From: G965230065 sp965230065
Lineage (GTDB): Bacteria; Bacteroidota; Bacteroidia; Cytophagales; Cyclobacteriaceae
Assembly: GCA_965230065.1 (NCBI GenBank)
Contig: OZ245942.1
Coordinates: 6,262,001 to 6,326,000, forward strand
Direction: 5' to 3'
DNA: 64,000 nt
In this document: positions 26,322-35,643 of the stretch, piece after piece
Position numbering within the stretch: the first letter of the stretch is position 1
Layout: each line of letters starts with the position of its first letter
Made by a program: the position numbers and the translations under genes
Notes under the pieces: generated by a model
Database searches by the model: none
What the model was told of the DNA's origin: nothing
The model's input: only the letters and a program-made list of their open reading frames with translations

Positions 26322-26720
26322 TTACTGTTTATTTGAAACAGAAATACTTTTTATTTTATCATCGAAAACCCGGATAAGTTCTTCAAACCCAAACCTGACC
26401 TTATCTTTTATGGTTAACAACTTTTCATCTGATATTTTTTCTAAGCCGTTCACATTTTTTAATAAAGTATAAAACGATGGATGGTCCAGCACAAAGGACG
26501 TTCCTGTAATTTTGTGCCTGATATCAGAAACTTCACTCTCGTTTCGGATTAATATGGCTTCAATCATTTTTTTTTGATAATAAGCAAATTCGTCGCGAAT
26601 GGCTATTAGTGTCGAGACGTAGTTTTTGGGGTCTTCCTGAAAAATTTCATCCAATTCAGAAAAAATTTTATCCTTTTGTAAATCTGTATTTTTGGATGTA
26701 GTAGAAGGTTTTTCTGCCAT
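26322..26720 (-). CDS. Hpt-domain-like phosphotransfer protein
   Basis: 132 residues, helical, no signal peptide. The segment SDIRHKITGTSFVLDHPSF resembles the Hpt pattern AHKLKGSS with candidate phospho-accepting His69. Hpt proteins relay phosphate between receiver domains. No kinase or response regulator lies in this window, so a distant partner is likely. The match is moderate. Confidence 0.55.
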   Translation of the reverse strand: MAEKPSTTSKNTDLQKDKIFSELDEIFQEDPKNYVSTLIAIRDEFAYYQKKMIEAILIRNESEVSDIRHKITGTSFVLDHPSFYTLLKNVNGLEKISDEKLLTIKDKVRFGFEELIRVFDDKIKSISVSNKQ

Positions 26721-26832
26721 AATAGGTAATCAGCAACGTTGGTACACAAAGTAACTGTTTATTTACTACATCTTCCCTATTTTTGCAAATGATAGAATAA
26801 AATATTTATTGCGGGTTTTATTAAACTTCATT

Positions 26833-27141
26833 ATGTTACCAGTTAATTTTTCAGATAAAGCCATACAGGAAATCCAGCATACATTTTCTCATAAAAACAT
26901 TCCTGATTCTTATGGACTGCGAGTGGGCGTTCAGGGTGGAGGTTGTGCAGGTGTATCGTACATCATTGGTTTTGACCAGAAAACAACACAGGATGTAGAA
27001 TATCAGGTTGAAAATTTTCCGGTATTTATCGCCAAAAAAGATGTGATGTTTTTATTTGGTATGCGCATTGATTTTTATGAAGGAAATGAGGCAAGGGGTT
27101 TTGTCTTTATCAATCCGGACCAACAAAAAGCATCCTCGTAA
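26833..27141 (+). CDS. A-type iron-sulfur carrier (IscA/HesB) family protein lacking the C-terminal Cys pair
   Basis: About 102 residues from ATG 26833. The HesB-like fold is clear (SYGLRVGVQGGGCAGVSY; FLFGMRIDFYEG; RGFVFINP). Cys38 is kept but the usual CGCG motif near the C-terminus is replaced by DQQKASS, so two of three cluster ligands are missing. A canonical IscA scaffold or carrier function is therefore unlikely without a partner. It is followed 25 bases downstream by a Nudix hydrolase gene. Confidence 0.75.
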   Translation: MLPVNFSDKAIQEIQHTFSHKNIPDSYGLRVGVQGGGCAGVSYIIGFDQKTTQDVEYQVENFPVFIAKKDVMFLFGMRIDFYEGNEARGFVFINPDQQKASS

Positions 27142-27166
27142 ATTTTTTTTAGCTTAATTTATTTTT

Positions 27167-27601
27167 ATGGATTATCCCCAAAATATCAAAGTTACGGTAG
27201 ATGCCGTAGTGTTTGACCAAAAAGGCCCTGGCAATTACGCTGTACTCCTGATTCAGCGAAAAAACCCGCCCTTTCAGGGAAAATGGGCACTTCCAGGTGG
27301 TTTTGTGGAAGATGAAGAAGCATTAGAAGTGGCAGCAGCCCGGGAATTGGAGGAAGAAACAGGCATAAAAAATGTAGCTTTACAGCAACTTCATACCTTT
27401 GGGAAACCTGACCGTGATCCCCGAGGCAGGGCTATTTCGGTTTCTTATTTTGGATTGACAGAGGCGTCTACCCAAACTATAAAAGCAGACACGGATGCTT
27501 CGGACGTACGTTGGTTTGACATTCATCAATTACCCGGGCTGGCTTTTGACCACCAGCAAATAGTGGATATGGCGATCCGTCAGGTTTCTGCAAATGCTTA
27601 A
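27167..27601 (+). CDS. Nudix hydrolase
   Basis: 144 residues. The Nudix box is exact: G-x5-E-x7-REUxEExGU read as GFVEDEE, ALEVAAA, RELEEETGI (about residues 44-66). It matches the group of ADP-ribose/NrtR-like Nudix enzymes in Bacteroidota, but the substrate cannot be read from sequence. Downstream lies a hairpin shared with the convergent VWA gene. Confidence 0.9.
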   Translation: MDYPQNIKVTVDAVVFDQKGPGNYAVLLIQRKNPPFQGKWALPGGFVEDEEALEVAAARELEEETGIKNVALQQLHTFGKPDRDPRGRAISVSYFGLTEASTQTIKADTDASDVRWFDIHQLPGLAFDHQQIVDMAIRQVSANA

Positions 27602-27616
27602 GTTTTTATAAAATAA

Positions 27617-27650
27617 GGTACAGGAGCACCCATCGCCTCCTGTGCCTTTT
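27617..27650. terminator. Bidirectional terminator between Nudix and VWA genes
   Basis: Stem GGTACAGGAG/CTCCTGTGCC (27617-27626 and 27637-27646, one G-U pair), with TTTT on the plus side and a T-rich TTATTTTAT on the minus side. It lies between convergent genes. Confidence 0.65.
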
Positions 27651-27660
27651 AATTACATTG

Positions 27661-30600
27661 TTACTGTTTCTGTACCCGCAATAATTGAATGTATCCATTG
27701 GAATATTGCACTCTGACAAAATAAATACCTTCGGCCTGCTGAAGACTTGATGCTTCTATGACCGTTTCATTGATGCCAACGGAATATGCTTTAATTTTTT
27801 GTTTTCTTCCTAATATATCAACGAGTGATATATCTGCTACACCATCAAAAGGGACATTTACAGTGAGACGCTCTTTAAAAGGAACTGGATAGGCGAACAA
27901 TTCATCGGTATTTGACTTAATTTCTTCCGGAATTTGTTTTTTCTTCCCTGAAAATTTAGTGCCTCCTGCTGCTATTGCAGATTGAAACCTTGCATTAGTG
28001 TTCACTACTTCAAAAGAAATAGTAAGCGGCTTGCCCATTGCGCCTTGCATTTTCCAACCGGCATAAGGTGTAGCCGTCAATGTATATACACCCGGAAGCA
28101 ATTTCCTTCCTTTATAATTACCTCCATCATCCATAAACAGCGCGTAAGGCCGGGCGTTTTCAACACTTTGCCACTGTATAGGGCCTTGCATTTCAAATTT
28201 AACACTGCCTACTTTTTCGGGGTCGGCATCTGCACGAATATTCAACCAATTGTTAGGCAGAGTAGTTAAATTAATAACATCTCCGTCTTTTAAGGGGTCA
28301 AAACCGGCTACTTCCTGGTTGTTTTTTGCGTTAATTAATGAAAAAGACAGCACTTCAGAATCAAAGGTGATTTCAAAAGATATTATAAGGGGTTTCCCAT
28401 TTTCGCCACTCATATTACTTCCAGAGTAGGGAATTGCGGTGAGGGTGTAAGCCCCCGGAACCAGCCTTCTTCCAATATAATCCCCATTTTTATCACCGAA
28501 CAGAGCATAGGGAAATACATTTTCAACAAATTCCCTTTTATAGGCACCTTCCAAAATAAATTTCACACTTCCCACCTTTTCAGGATCGGTATTAGCCCTG
28601 AAATCTATTCTTTTTGGTTTTCCGACCAAATTGATGACTGCCCCGTTCTGTACTGGGTTGTACATGGTGAAATCCGCATCTGTTTTAGCATCTACCAAAG
28701 TAAAACCCTCAACCATAGGGTCGCCATTTGTGGGTTCACAACGCTCAGGGGCCTCAAAAAGTCCCTTTGCAATGTAGGCACATTGATTGGAAAATGAAAC
28801 CATTACATCTACAGAATTACCATTAGAAGAGAGCTGTGTAAGCTTAACAACTTGAGGACTGGCAGTAATTTCAAAGGTCTGGCCATTTACGATTAATTTA
28901 CTTCCTGAAGGGGGATTACTGTACGTTACTTCTACCTCTTGGGTATAAGTATTATCAGCAGGGTTACAGGCAGTTTGCTCCCCTACTTTCACGTTTGTAA
29001 TTTTTGAGATAAGGGCTACCAAAGGGTTGTCTGGAGTACCATATTGTCCCTTTACACCTTGGTCATCTTCGGCTTCAATATAATACTCCATACCATTAGC
29101 AGAAATATTAGCAGCATTAACTTTTGCCTGGTAATTATCCCCACCCTGCTTGGCAAGCATTTTATTCTTATAAACCAGTTGCCCCACACCACGGTAAAAG
29201 AGCTTGGCACTTGCCAACTGATTGGTATTATCCACAATTTTAGCTTTTACCATTAAATCTTCCCCTTCGCATAAATGAGTAATGGGTGTGAATGTAATGG
29301 AAGGCACTTTGTTAGGTAAAACAGCGACTTGAAAAGGGTTTGCTACCGGGTCGTTGGCAGGTAAAGAGGAAGTGGTATTTCCGTCAGTTGCCGTAATATA
29401 AAAATCTAAGCCGGGTAAAGTAGCAATGCTGGCTGGTGTAATACCTTCCCAAATATCTGAATTACCAATCCGTGACATAGGGATAAGCAAATAATTTGAT
29501 TGGTTTTTGCCTTTGCAGAAAAGAGTTGCATTTTTTACAAATGGGGCTAAAGCATCTGAAATATTACACTTTATCGTGAGGCTGGTATTTTTTGCCTGGC
29601 CCTTATTAAGTATATCCTGGGTTTGCTGAGTCAAACTGATTATTGGTGCTGCCCCTGGGATATATTCACCCATAACGGTTTCTTTTTCTCCTTTATAGGT
29701 TATTTTCACTTCTACTTTCCTCAAAGTACCATCCTTTACTGGTTTGCTGGATCGGTATCGTATTGCGTAAGTATTAGAAATCAATTCACTGATTGCAATC
29801 AGAATAGGCTCAAAATCGGGGCTTGAAACTTCATATATCCCTCCGTTAGTGGCAGTAGCCAGCTCCCCATAATCTTGTTGCTGTGAACTGCTGTTCGTTT
29901 GAATTACAGCATTTAATATAACCGAACCTTGCTGCAACGCACTCAAAACTTGTGCTTTGTTGCTGGCACCAGTATCGTTATCCTCATCAGTAATAATAAT
30001 AAATATTCTTTGTGCTCCAGGCCTGAATGCAAACTGCGTAGCAGAGGAAACTATGGCATCCCAACCAGGTTCGCGAATTCCCGAAGCAACATTACGCCTG
30101 TAAACATTGTTTTTGAAAAATTGCACATCAGTAGTAAGGATTCCATTTTCTTCCACAATTGGATTACCATTCCCTGCGTACTGTCCAAAACGTGTTAAAC
30201 CCAATGCGAAGTCTATTCCCGCTGCAGCTAAATCATCCACAAAATTCTCCACAGCATTTTGAACTGCTACTATTTCATCACCCATACTGCCGCTATTGTC
30301 CTGAATAAAAACAATATCTGCTTTACCATCACCTGCTTTAGGTGGAATTACTTCAAAAGCATCGGTTTGCTCTACACCATTTTCACAAACTGAAAAATTA
30401 GATTTTTTCAAAATAGGGGTACCACTCAGTCTTACATTTAAATCAATAAATGGAAATCTCTGAGAGTTTAAGCTTTGCAGAATTGCTGAAAACGATGCCT
30501 GCTGTGCTTGAGCCCCCCCGACTCGGGTAGTAGGCCCTGTTGTATTTACTCTCCTAATAGAATGCTCAATAGCTTTTATTTTAATATTTTCTATGACCCA

Positions 30601-31173
30601 TCCTTCTCCATCTACAGTTTGGTCTGAGGACATAGCAAAGGCTACTCTTACAGATTTATTCTGGTAACCTGCCAGGCTGATTACTGTTTCCTTCCACTCA
30701 CTCTCTCCATAAACGGTATGCAGCCTTCTCCAGCTTTTTCCTTCGTTATCAGTAATCCAGACACTACCAAAATCATAAACATCTTCAATTTGGTATTTTT
30801 CCCGGTAGATCAATTTTATGGCGCCCTCACCTAGCTCAATCACAGGTGAAATCAAGAAGGAAGGACTCCTTTTAGCAGATTTGATAGAAGCTGACCCGGA
30901 AGGTATGATGCTCCAATCTCCCCCTGCTATTTCCCAATTAAACGCTGAATTGGAAAAGTCTGATGAAAATAAAGTTCTCCCTTCATACTCTTTTATAAAG
31001 GGACTGGTGCTTGCTTTTGTAAATTGCCCTTTTTGTGGATACAAATCATCCGTATTTGCATCCACCTGCGGGAGTGGTACTGGTGTTGATAACTGCTGCC
31101 CCTTTACAAGGGTAATTCCCAAGAAAATAAATACAAGGGATAATTTCAGGGAAAGAAAGAAGTAGTTTTTCAT
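27661..31173 (-). CDS. Secreted VWA-domain protein with type IX secretion (type A) signal
   Basis: About 1170 residues from ATG 31173; a signal peptide (residues about 1-27, ending VKGQQ) supports this start over the in-frame ATG at 31260. The order is: beta-sandwich/MAM-like region, a VWA domain with a metal-binding DXSXS motif (DNSGS, within VFIQDNSGSMGDE), then Ig-like and tandem repeats. Two tandem ~115-residue repeats (coded at about 28000-28710) share DPEKVGSVKF, PYALF, YKGRKL/IGRRL and PGAYTLTA. The C-terminus (SLQQAEGIYFVRVQYSNGY) is the T9SS sorting domain. It is probably a large surface adhesin. Confidence 0.85.
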   Translation of the reverse strand: MKNYFFLSLKLSLVFIFLGITLVKGQQLSTPVPLPQVDANTDDLYPQKGQFTKASTSPFIKEYEGRTLFSSDFSNSAFNWEIAGGDWSIIPSGSASIKSAKRSPSFLISPVIELGEGAIKLIYREKYQIEDVYDFGSVWITDNEGKSWRRLHTVYGESEWKETVISLAGYQNKSVRVAFAMSSDQTVDGEGWVIENIKIKAIEHSIRRVNTTGPTTRVGGAQAQQASFSAILQSLNSQRFPFIDLNVRLSGTPILKKSNFSVCENGVEQTDAFEVIPPKAGDGKADIVFIQDNSGSMGDEIVAVQNAVENFVDDLAAAGIDFALGLTRFGQYAGNGNPIVEENGILTTDVQFFKNNVYRRNVASGIREPGWDAIVSSATQFAFRPGAQRIFIIITDEDNDTGASNKAQVLSALQQGSVILNAVIQTNSSSQQQDYGELATATNGGIYEVSSPDFEPILIAISELISNTYAIRYRSSKPVKDGTLRKVEVKITYKGEKETVMGEYIPGAAPIISLTQQTQDILNKGQAKNTSLTIKCNISDALAPFVKNATLFCKGKNQSNYLLIPMSRIGNSDIWEGITPASIATLPGLDFYITATDGNTTSSLPANDPVANPFQVAVLPNKVPSITFTPITHLCEGEDLMVKAKIVDNTNQLASAKLFYRGVGQLVYKNKMLAKQGGDNYQAKVNAANISANGMEYYIEAEDDQGVKGQYGTPDNPLVALISKITNVKVGEQTACNPADNTYTQEVEVTYSNPPSGSKLIVNGQTFEITASPQVVKLTQLSSNGNSVDVMVSFSNQCAYIAKGLFEAPERCEPTNGDPMVEGFTLVDAKTDADFTMYNPVQNGAVINLVGKPKRIDFRANTDPEKVGSVKFILEGAYKREFVENVFPYALFGDKNGDYIGRRLVPGAYTLTAIPYSGSNMSGENGKPLIISFEITFDSEVLSFSLINAKNNQEVAGFDPLKDGDVINLTTLPNNWLNIRADADPEKVGSVKFEMQGPIQWQSVENARPYALFMDDGGNYKGRKLLPGVYTLTATPYAGWKMQGAMGKPLTISFEVVNTNARFQSAIAAGGTKFSGKKKQIPEEIKSNTDELFAYPVPFKERLTVNVPFDGVADISLVDILGRKQKIKAYSVGINETVIEASSLQQAEGIYFVRVQYSNGYIQLLRVQKQ

Positions 31174-31260
31174 AATCATAGTGGTTTTTGGTAAAAAACA
31201 GTTTCCATGGTTATTGGAAATCAATAGTATTAGTATGTAGTATGACGCACAAGTCTCCAA

Positions 31261-31673
31261 AAATTCCCGATGATGTAGCTTTTTTTTGAGTTTTTACGAC
31301 CATCCGTAGAACAGCCCTATTGAAAAAGCATAAAAAACCTGTCTGATAACCATTTCATGGCCATAGTGTCATCATGTTCAAAAAAAATCTGAGGGCTAAA
31401 TCTTTTGATTTCAGATTTAGGGATAATAAAACATTCAGTGGGGCTGAAAGGCATATAAAAATTTATACTTTAATGCTAAAAAAATTTTTCACTTCTTAAA
31501 AAATCAATAAATATTATAAATTTTTACTGAATTTTTATTAACAAATTTATATTCAGATATTTATATTTTATATTACTTCGTTTCAAATAATATTTAAGCC
31601 AATGCTGAATTTTGTGAACCCTTATGAATCCCCTAATTTTGTTCCCTGAATTTTGTATCCTTTTTAATCTCTA
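31261..31673. other. Intergenic region upstream of cca
   Basis: AT-rich, no coding frame supported (the VWA start is at 31173). It ends with a consensus Bacteroidota promoter at 31611-31641 serving cca. No repeats or RNA were recognised in the rest. Confidence 0.5.
31611..31641 (+). promoter_or_regulatory. Consensus Bacteroidota promoter of cca
   Basis: TTTG (31611-31614), 19 bases, TAATTTTG (31634-31641) fits the TTTG-N19-TAnnTTTG consensus exactly. The start codon of cca is 32 bases further on, a normal leader length. Confidence 0.8.
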
Positions 31674-33146
31674 ATGAAAAACTTCCGCCCTGTTCTTGAT
31701 CAACTCCCGCTTTTTGATACCATCAGCCGGATAGCTGCAGGCCTGGATATGGAATCATATGTAGTAGGAGGTTACGTACGCGATTTGTTGTTAGAAAGAC
31801 CCTCCAAAGATATTGATGTAGTGTGCGTGGGCGATGGGATTACCCTGGCCAAAGCAGTGGCTAAAGCCATAGACAAAGAGAAAAAGGGGAAGCCCACCTC
31901 GGTAAATTATTTCAAAAACTTTGGCACTGCCCAACTTAAAAACCAAGACTGGGAGGTTGAATTTGTGGGGGCAAGAAAAGAATCATATAACCGCAATTCC
32001 CGAAAACCCATTGTAGAAAATGGCACGCTGGAGGATGACCAAAAACGCCGGGATTTTACCATCAATGCGCTTGCTATCAGCCTGAACCCTGCCACCTTTG
32101 GGGATTTGATCGATCCCTTCGATGGCGTAAAAGATTTAAAAAAAGGGGTAATCCGTACACCCCTCAATCCTGATGTTACCTTTTCAGATGATCCGCTGCG
32201 TATGATACGTGCCATCAGGTTTGCCACTCAGCTGAGCCAGCCCCCTCAACGCATCTTTGATATTGTTCCGGAAACCTTTGATGCGATCGCCAGGAATACA
32301 GACCGCATCAAAATAGTTTCGCAAGAACGTATTACCGATGAATTGAACAAAATTATTTTGGCAAATCAGCCTTCATATGGGTTCAAATTGCTGTTCTACT
32401 CCGGTTTGCTTCACATTATATTTCCTGAAATGGTTAAGTTACACGGGGTTGATAAAGTAAACGGAAAAGCCCATAAAGACAATTTTTATCATACCTTACA
32501 AGTGTTGGATAACCTTTCGCAAACCTCAGATGACCTTTGGTTGCGGTGGGGCGCTATCCTCCATGATATTGCCAAACCAGCTACCAAGCGGTTTGAACCA
32601 AAAGCAGGATGGACCTTTCATGGGCATGAAGACAAAGGCGCGCGCATGGTGCCTCATATTTTCCGAAAGTTAAAATTGCCCCTGGACAGCAAAATGAAGT
32701 TTGTGCAAAAATTAGTACGCCTGCACCTGCGCCCCATCGCCCTGGTGAATGAAAAGGTTACCGATTCGGCCATTCGCCGTCTGCTTTTTGAGGCAGGGGA
32801 AGATATTGACGCCCTCATGAAACTTTGCCGTGCGGATATTACCTCTAAAAACCCTGATAAAGTAAAAAGATACCTGCGCAATTTTGATAAAGTAGAGAAA
32901 AACATGCAGGAGGTGGAAGAGAAAGATAAGCTCAGAAATTTTCAACCGGCACTTACGGGTGAAGACATCATGCAAGCCTTAAACCTCAAGCCATCCCGGG
33001 TAGTGGGTGAAATTAAAACGGCCATCCGTGAAGCTATTTTAGAAGGAGAAATCAAAAACACGAAAGATGATGGTTATCGTCTTATGAAAAAAATTGCCAG
33101 AGAAAAAGGCCTGTTACCGGTTGGGAATGTTTCAGAAGACAAATAA
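31674..33146 (+). CDS. cca: CCA-adding tRNA nucleotidyltransferase with HD domain
   Basis: 490 residues. Class II nucleotidyltransferase head: GGYVRDLLLERPSKDIDVV with the GG and DxD metal carboxylates, RRDFTINALAISL, and the arm domain around FSDDPLRMIRAIRFAT. A C-terminal HD phosphohydrolase-like domain (WGAILHDIAKP, FHGHEDKGAR) follows. It builds or repairs the 3' CCA of tRNA; PcnB-like poly(A) addition is the alternative in the same superfamily. The stop is 6 bases from the convergent FtsE-like gene. Confidence 0.93.
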   Translation: MKNFRPVLDQLPLFDTISRIAAGLDMESYVVGGYVRDLLLERPSKDIDVVCVGDGITLAKAVAKAIDKEKKGKPTSVNYFKNFGTAQLKNQDWEVEFVGARKESYNRNSRKPIVENGTLEDDQKRRDFTINALAISLNPATFGDLIDPFDGVKDLKKGVIRTPLNPDVTFSDDPLRMIRAIRFATQLSQPPQRIFDIVPETFDAIARNTDRIKIVSQERITDELNKIILANQPSYGFKLLFYSGLLHIIFPEMVKLHGVDKVNGKAHKDNFYHTLQVLDNLSQTSDDLWLRWGAILHDIAKPATKRFEPKAGWTFHGHEDKGARMVPHIFRKLKLPLDSKMKFVQKLVRLHLRPIALVNEKVTDSAIRRLLFEAGEDIDALMKLCRADITSKNPDKVKRYLRNFDKVEKNMQEVEEKDKLRNFQPALTGEDIMQALNLKPSRVVGEIKTAIREAILEGEIKNTKDDGYRLMKKIAREKGLLPVGNVSEDK

Positions 33147-33152
33147 AAATTC

Positions 33153-33878
33153 TTAATATTTACTACTCAGTTCAAAGGTCTGCTTATCAGAGTCCAGAAG
33201 ATTTCCATTTTCACATTTTAAAACCCTCGAGGGATGTTTATTGATGATGGTGTGATCGTGCGTAGCCATCAGTATAGCCGTTCCGCTGTTATTAATCTCA
33301 CTGAAAATTTTCATAATTCCTGAAGAAACTTCTGGGTCGAGGTTACCGGTAGGCTCATCAGCCAAAAGGATAACAGGCTCATTAATAAGCGCCCGGGCAA
33401 TCACTACTCTTTGCTGTTCACCTCCTGAAAGTTGGTGTGGCAATTTCTGACCAACAGCACCCAACCCAACCCGCATCAGTACTTCACTCATGCGTTGTTT
33501 CATTTTAGCGCCGTCTTTCCAACCGGTTGCTTTCATCACAAAAGCCAGGTTTTCAGTAACACTTCGGTCTTCCAACAACTGAAAATCCTGAAAAATAATA
33601 CCAAGCTTTCTTCTTAAAAAAGGAATTTTTGAAGCTGTGATCTGATGGATAGCATACCCAGCTACCTCGATTTCCCCTTCTTGCAGGGGTAAATCTGCAT
33701 ACAAGGTTTTGAGGAGAGAACTTTTTCCACTACCCGTACGCCCTACAAGATACACAAAGTCTCCTTTCTGAATAGTAAAACTTATATCATGTAATACCCG
33801 GTTAGCCCCCTGGAAAATGTTTGCGTTTGCTATATTTACCACGGGTTTATTGGAAAAAAAGGAGGTTGTTTCACTCAT
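33153..33878 (-). CDS. ftsE: FtsE-like ABC transporter ATP-binding protein
   Basis: 241 residues. Walker A GRTGSGKSS, signature LSGGEQQRV, Walker B ILLADEPTGNLD, and an H-loop ATHDH. Size and sequence match the FtsE branch that pairs with FtsX in divisome or peptidoglycan hydrolase control. No ftsX follows; the gene upstream is a 67-residue conserved protein, a pairing I recall from other Bacteroidota. Not certain whether its partner is FtsX or a MacB-type permease such as the one at 42348. Confidence 0.85.
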   Translation of the reverse strand: MSETTSFFSNKPVVNIANANIFQGANRVLHDISFTIQKGDFVYLVGRTGSGKSSLLKTLYADLPLQEGEIEVAGYAIHQITASKIPFLRRKLGIIFQDFQLLEDRSVTENLAFVMKATGWKDGAKMKQRMSEVLMRVGLGAVGQKLPHQLSGGEQQRVVIARALINEPVILLADEPTGNLDPEVSSGIMKIFSEINNSGTAILMATHDHTIINKHPSRVLKCENGNLLDSDKQTFELSSKY

Positions 33879-34081
33879 CAGATCTCTAGTTTTTGGAGCT
33901 TTCCAAATGGCAAATTCTTAATTACTTCCTGCAAAGCATTTTCCTTGCCTTCCAGTCCGTACTTCTCCAGGTTTTTCAGAGAGCGATCGGCCCTGAAATA
34001 GGCGACCAACACAAAATTATCATCCCTTAACTGAATATAATCTGGTATTTTTGCTTTACCTTTTACTTTGATGATGTACAT
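33878..34081 (-). CDS. Small conserved protein upstream of ftsE
   Basis: 67 residues, soluble, no signal: starts MYIIKVKGKAKIPDYI and continues with an RxDRSLKNLEKYG segment. Its last base is shared with the first base of the ftsE start, so the two are translationally coupled. Unknown function; conserved linkage with ftsE is recalled, not tested. A repeat element lies upstream, between it and fsa. Confidence 0.6.
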   Translation of the reverse strand: MYIIKVKGKAKIPDYIQLRDDNFVLVAYFRADRSLKNLEKYGLEGKENALQEVIKNLPFGKLQKLEI

Positions 34082-34103
34082 GGTTAGAGGCTGGAAATTA
34101 GAG

Positions 34104-34145
34104 GTTAGAAGTTAGATGTCTAGTTTCTAGTTTCTAACTTCTAAC
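34104..34145. repeat. Word-type intergenic inverted repeat (GTTAGAA word)
   Basis: GTTAGAAGTTAGA (34104-34116) and its exact complement TCTAACTTCTAAC (34133-34145), 13 bp arms, 16-base loop. The element is built of repeated GTTAG/TCTA words, with further TTAG words just upstream. One of about ten such intergenic elements seen in the right half of the window. Confidence 0.7.
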
Positions 34146-34149
34146 AATA

Positions 34150-34809
34150 TTATGCTTCTGCTGCTTTTTTATGATCGGCAAGGAATTTCTCAAGGCCACT
34201 ATCAGTAAGCGGGTGATTGAAAAGTCCATCGATAACCTTGAAAGGACAGGTAGCAACATGCGCTCCCAGCTCTGCACATTCGACCAGGTGCATTGTATGA
34301 CGAATGGAAGCTGCAAGAACTTCGGTAGGGTAGCCATAGTTATCAAAAATGGTTACAATTTTTCCAATAAGCTCCAGTCCATCAGTAGCTATATCGTCCA
34401 ATCGGCCGATGAATGGAGATACATAAGATGCCCCAGCCTTTGCTGCCAGCAGGGCCTGCCCCGGTGAAAATATCAAAGTGCAATTAACGCGGATACCATG
34501 CGAAGAGAGGTATTTGATGGCTTTTACCCCTTCCCGGATCATGGGCACTTTTACCACAATTTTATCATCTATTTCGGCAAGGGCCGTTCCCTCTTTCACA
34601 ATGCCTTCAAAATCGGTGGCAATTACTTCAGCACTTACTTTATCATCTACAATATCACAAATTGCTTTATAATGCGCCATGATATTATCTTCCCCGGTAA
34701 TGCCCTCTTTAGCCATGAGGGATGGGTTGGTGGTTACACCGTCAAGGATGCCCAATTGCTGTAACTCTTTGATTTCATCCAGATTCGCTGTGTCAATAAA
34801 AAATTCCAT
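34150..34809 (-). CDS. fsa: Fructose-6-phosphate aldolase / transaldolase-like protein
   Basis: 219 residues, the length of FSA/TalC-type transaldolases. Starts MEFFIDTANLDEIKEL; Schiff-base Lys in KVPMIREGVKAIK; CTLIFSPGQALLAAKAGA and SPFIGRLDD are family signatures. FSA cleaves fructose 6-phosphate, TalC acts in the pentose pathway; sequence alone does not settle which. Not part of a sugar operon here; phhA is the upstream neighbour. Confidence 0.9.
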   Translation of the reverse strand: MEFFIDTANLDEIKELQQLGILDGVTTNPSLMAKEGITGEDNIMAHYKAICDIVDDKVSAEVIATDFEGIVKEGTALAEIDDKIVVKVPMIREGVKAIKYLSSHGIRVNCTLIFSPGQALLAAKAGASYVSPFIGRLDDIATDGLELIGKIVTIFDNYGYPTEVLAASIRHTMHLVECAELGAHVATCPFKVIDGLFNHPLTDSGLEKFLADHKKAAEA

Positions 34810-34881
34810 AGTTTGTTTCAGTTTGATGAGTTGAACTTCTTACAAAACTAATGATAATAACGATATTTAACACTGAATTGG

Positions 34882-35643
34882 TTATGATGTTGACTGGGCA
34901 GCATGCTGTTTTACTTCTTCCGACAGAATTTCATCAATATCATCTACAGAATTATATAATTGCTCGTAAGAATTGATGATAAAATAACGGTCCTGGAATA
35001 CATCTTTGCGGAAAGGGGTAAGCAGCATTTGCCGCACATCGTACTCAAAATATAACGCCGTTCCCTCCAGGCTGTACTTGGTTTCCCCAGCCGATGAGAG
35101 AATACCTGCGCCGTAAATGCGCATCTCTCCGTTTTCATGAATAAGGCCAAATTCTACCGAAAACCAATATAACCGGGAAATCAGCTCTATGGCATACGGA
35201 TTGTTAATGTACCGGAGCGCGATCTTACTCAACGATTGCAAAAAATCCACAAATGATTGATTGGTGAGCAAAGGCACATGGCCGAATACATCATGAAACA
35301 TATCCGGTTCTTCCAGATAATCCAGTTCGCTCAATTTCCGGAGCCAGGTAGATGCCGGAAATTTCTTCTCTGCCATCAACTCAAAAAAATCCTTCTCAGG
35401 AATCAGCCCGGGCACAACGGCTACCTCCCATCCGGTCAGTTGCCGTAACACCTCATTCATTTCTTCAAATTTTGGAATCTTTTCTGCTTCAAAACCTATT
35501 TTGTCTATTCCTTCCAAATAGGCGCGGGAAGCCGCTCCCGGTAAGTTAACAATCTGTCTTTCGTATAATAATTTCCACACTTCCCGGTCTTCGTCTGTAT
35601 ATTTTTCATAATTCTGCCGGCTGGCATCATATTTTTCCTTCAT
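34882..35643 (-). CDS. phhA: Phenylalanine 4-monooxygenase
   Basis: 253 residues, bacterial length, catalytic domain only. The iron triad is visible: His117 and His122 in MFHDVFGHVPLL and Glu164 in WFSVEFGLI. A pterin-dependent enzyme turning Phe into Tyr. Gene lies alone on the minus strand with an AT-rich, 300-base upstream region; no pterin carbinolamine dehydratase gene is nearby. Confidence 0.96.
   Translation of the reverse strand: MKEKYDASRQNYEKYTDEDREVWKLLYERQIVNLPGAASRAYLEGIDKIGFEAEKIPKFEEMNEVLRQLTGWEVAVVPGLIPEKDFFELMAEKKFPASTWLRKLSELDYLEEPDMFHDVFGHVPLLTNQSFVDFLQSLSKIALRYINNPYAIELISRLYWFSVEFGLIHENGEMRIYGAGILSSAGETKYSLEGTALYFEYDVRQMLLTPFRKDVFQDRYFIINSYEQLYNSVDDIDEILSEEVKQHAAQSTS

Noticed and set aside
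34882..35643. Many long antisense frames over real genes (for example opposite phhA, hemL and metZ)
   Set aside because: They lie wholly opposite strong genes, lack family signatures and reflect codon bias of the real strand.
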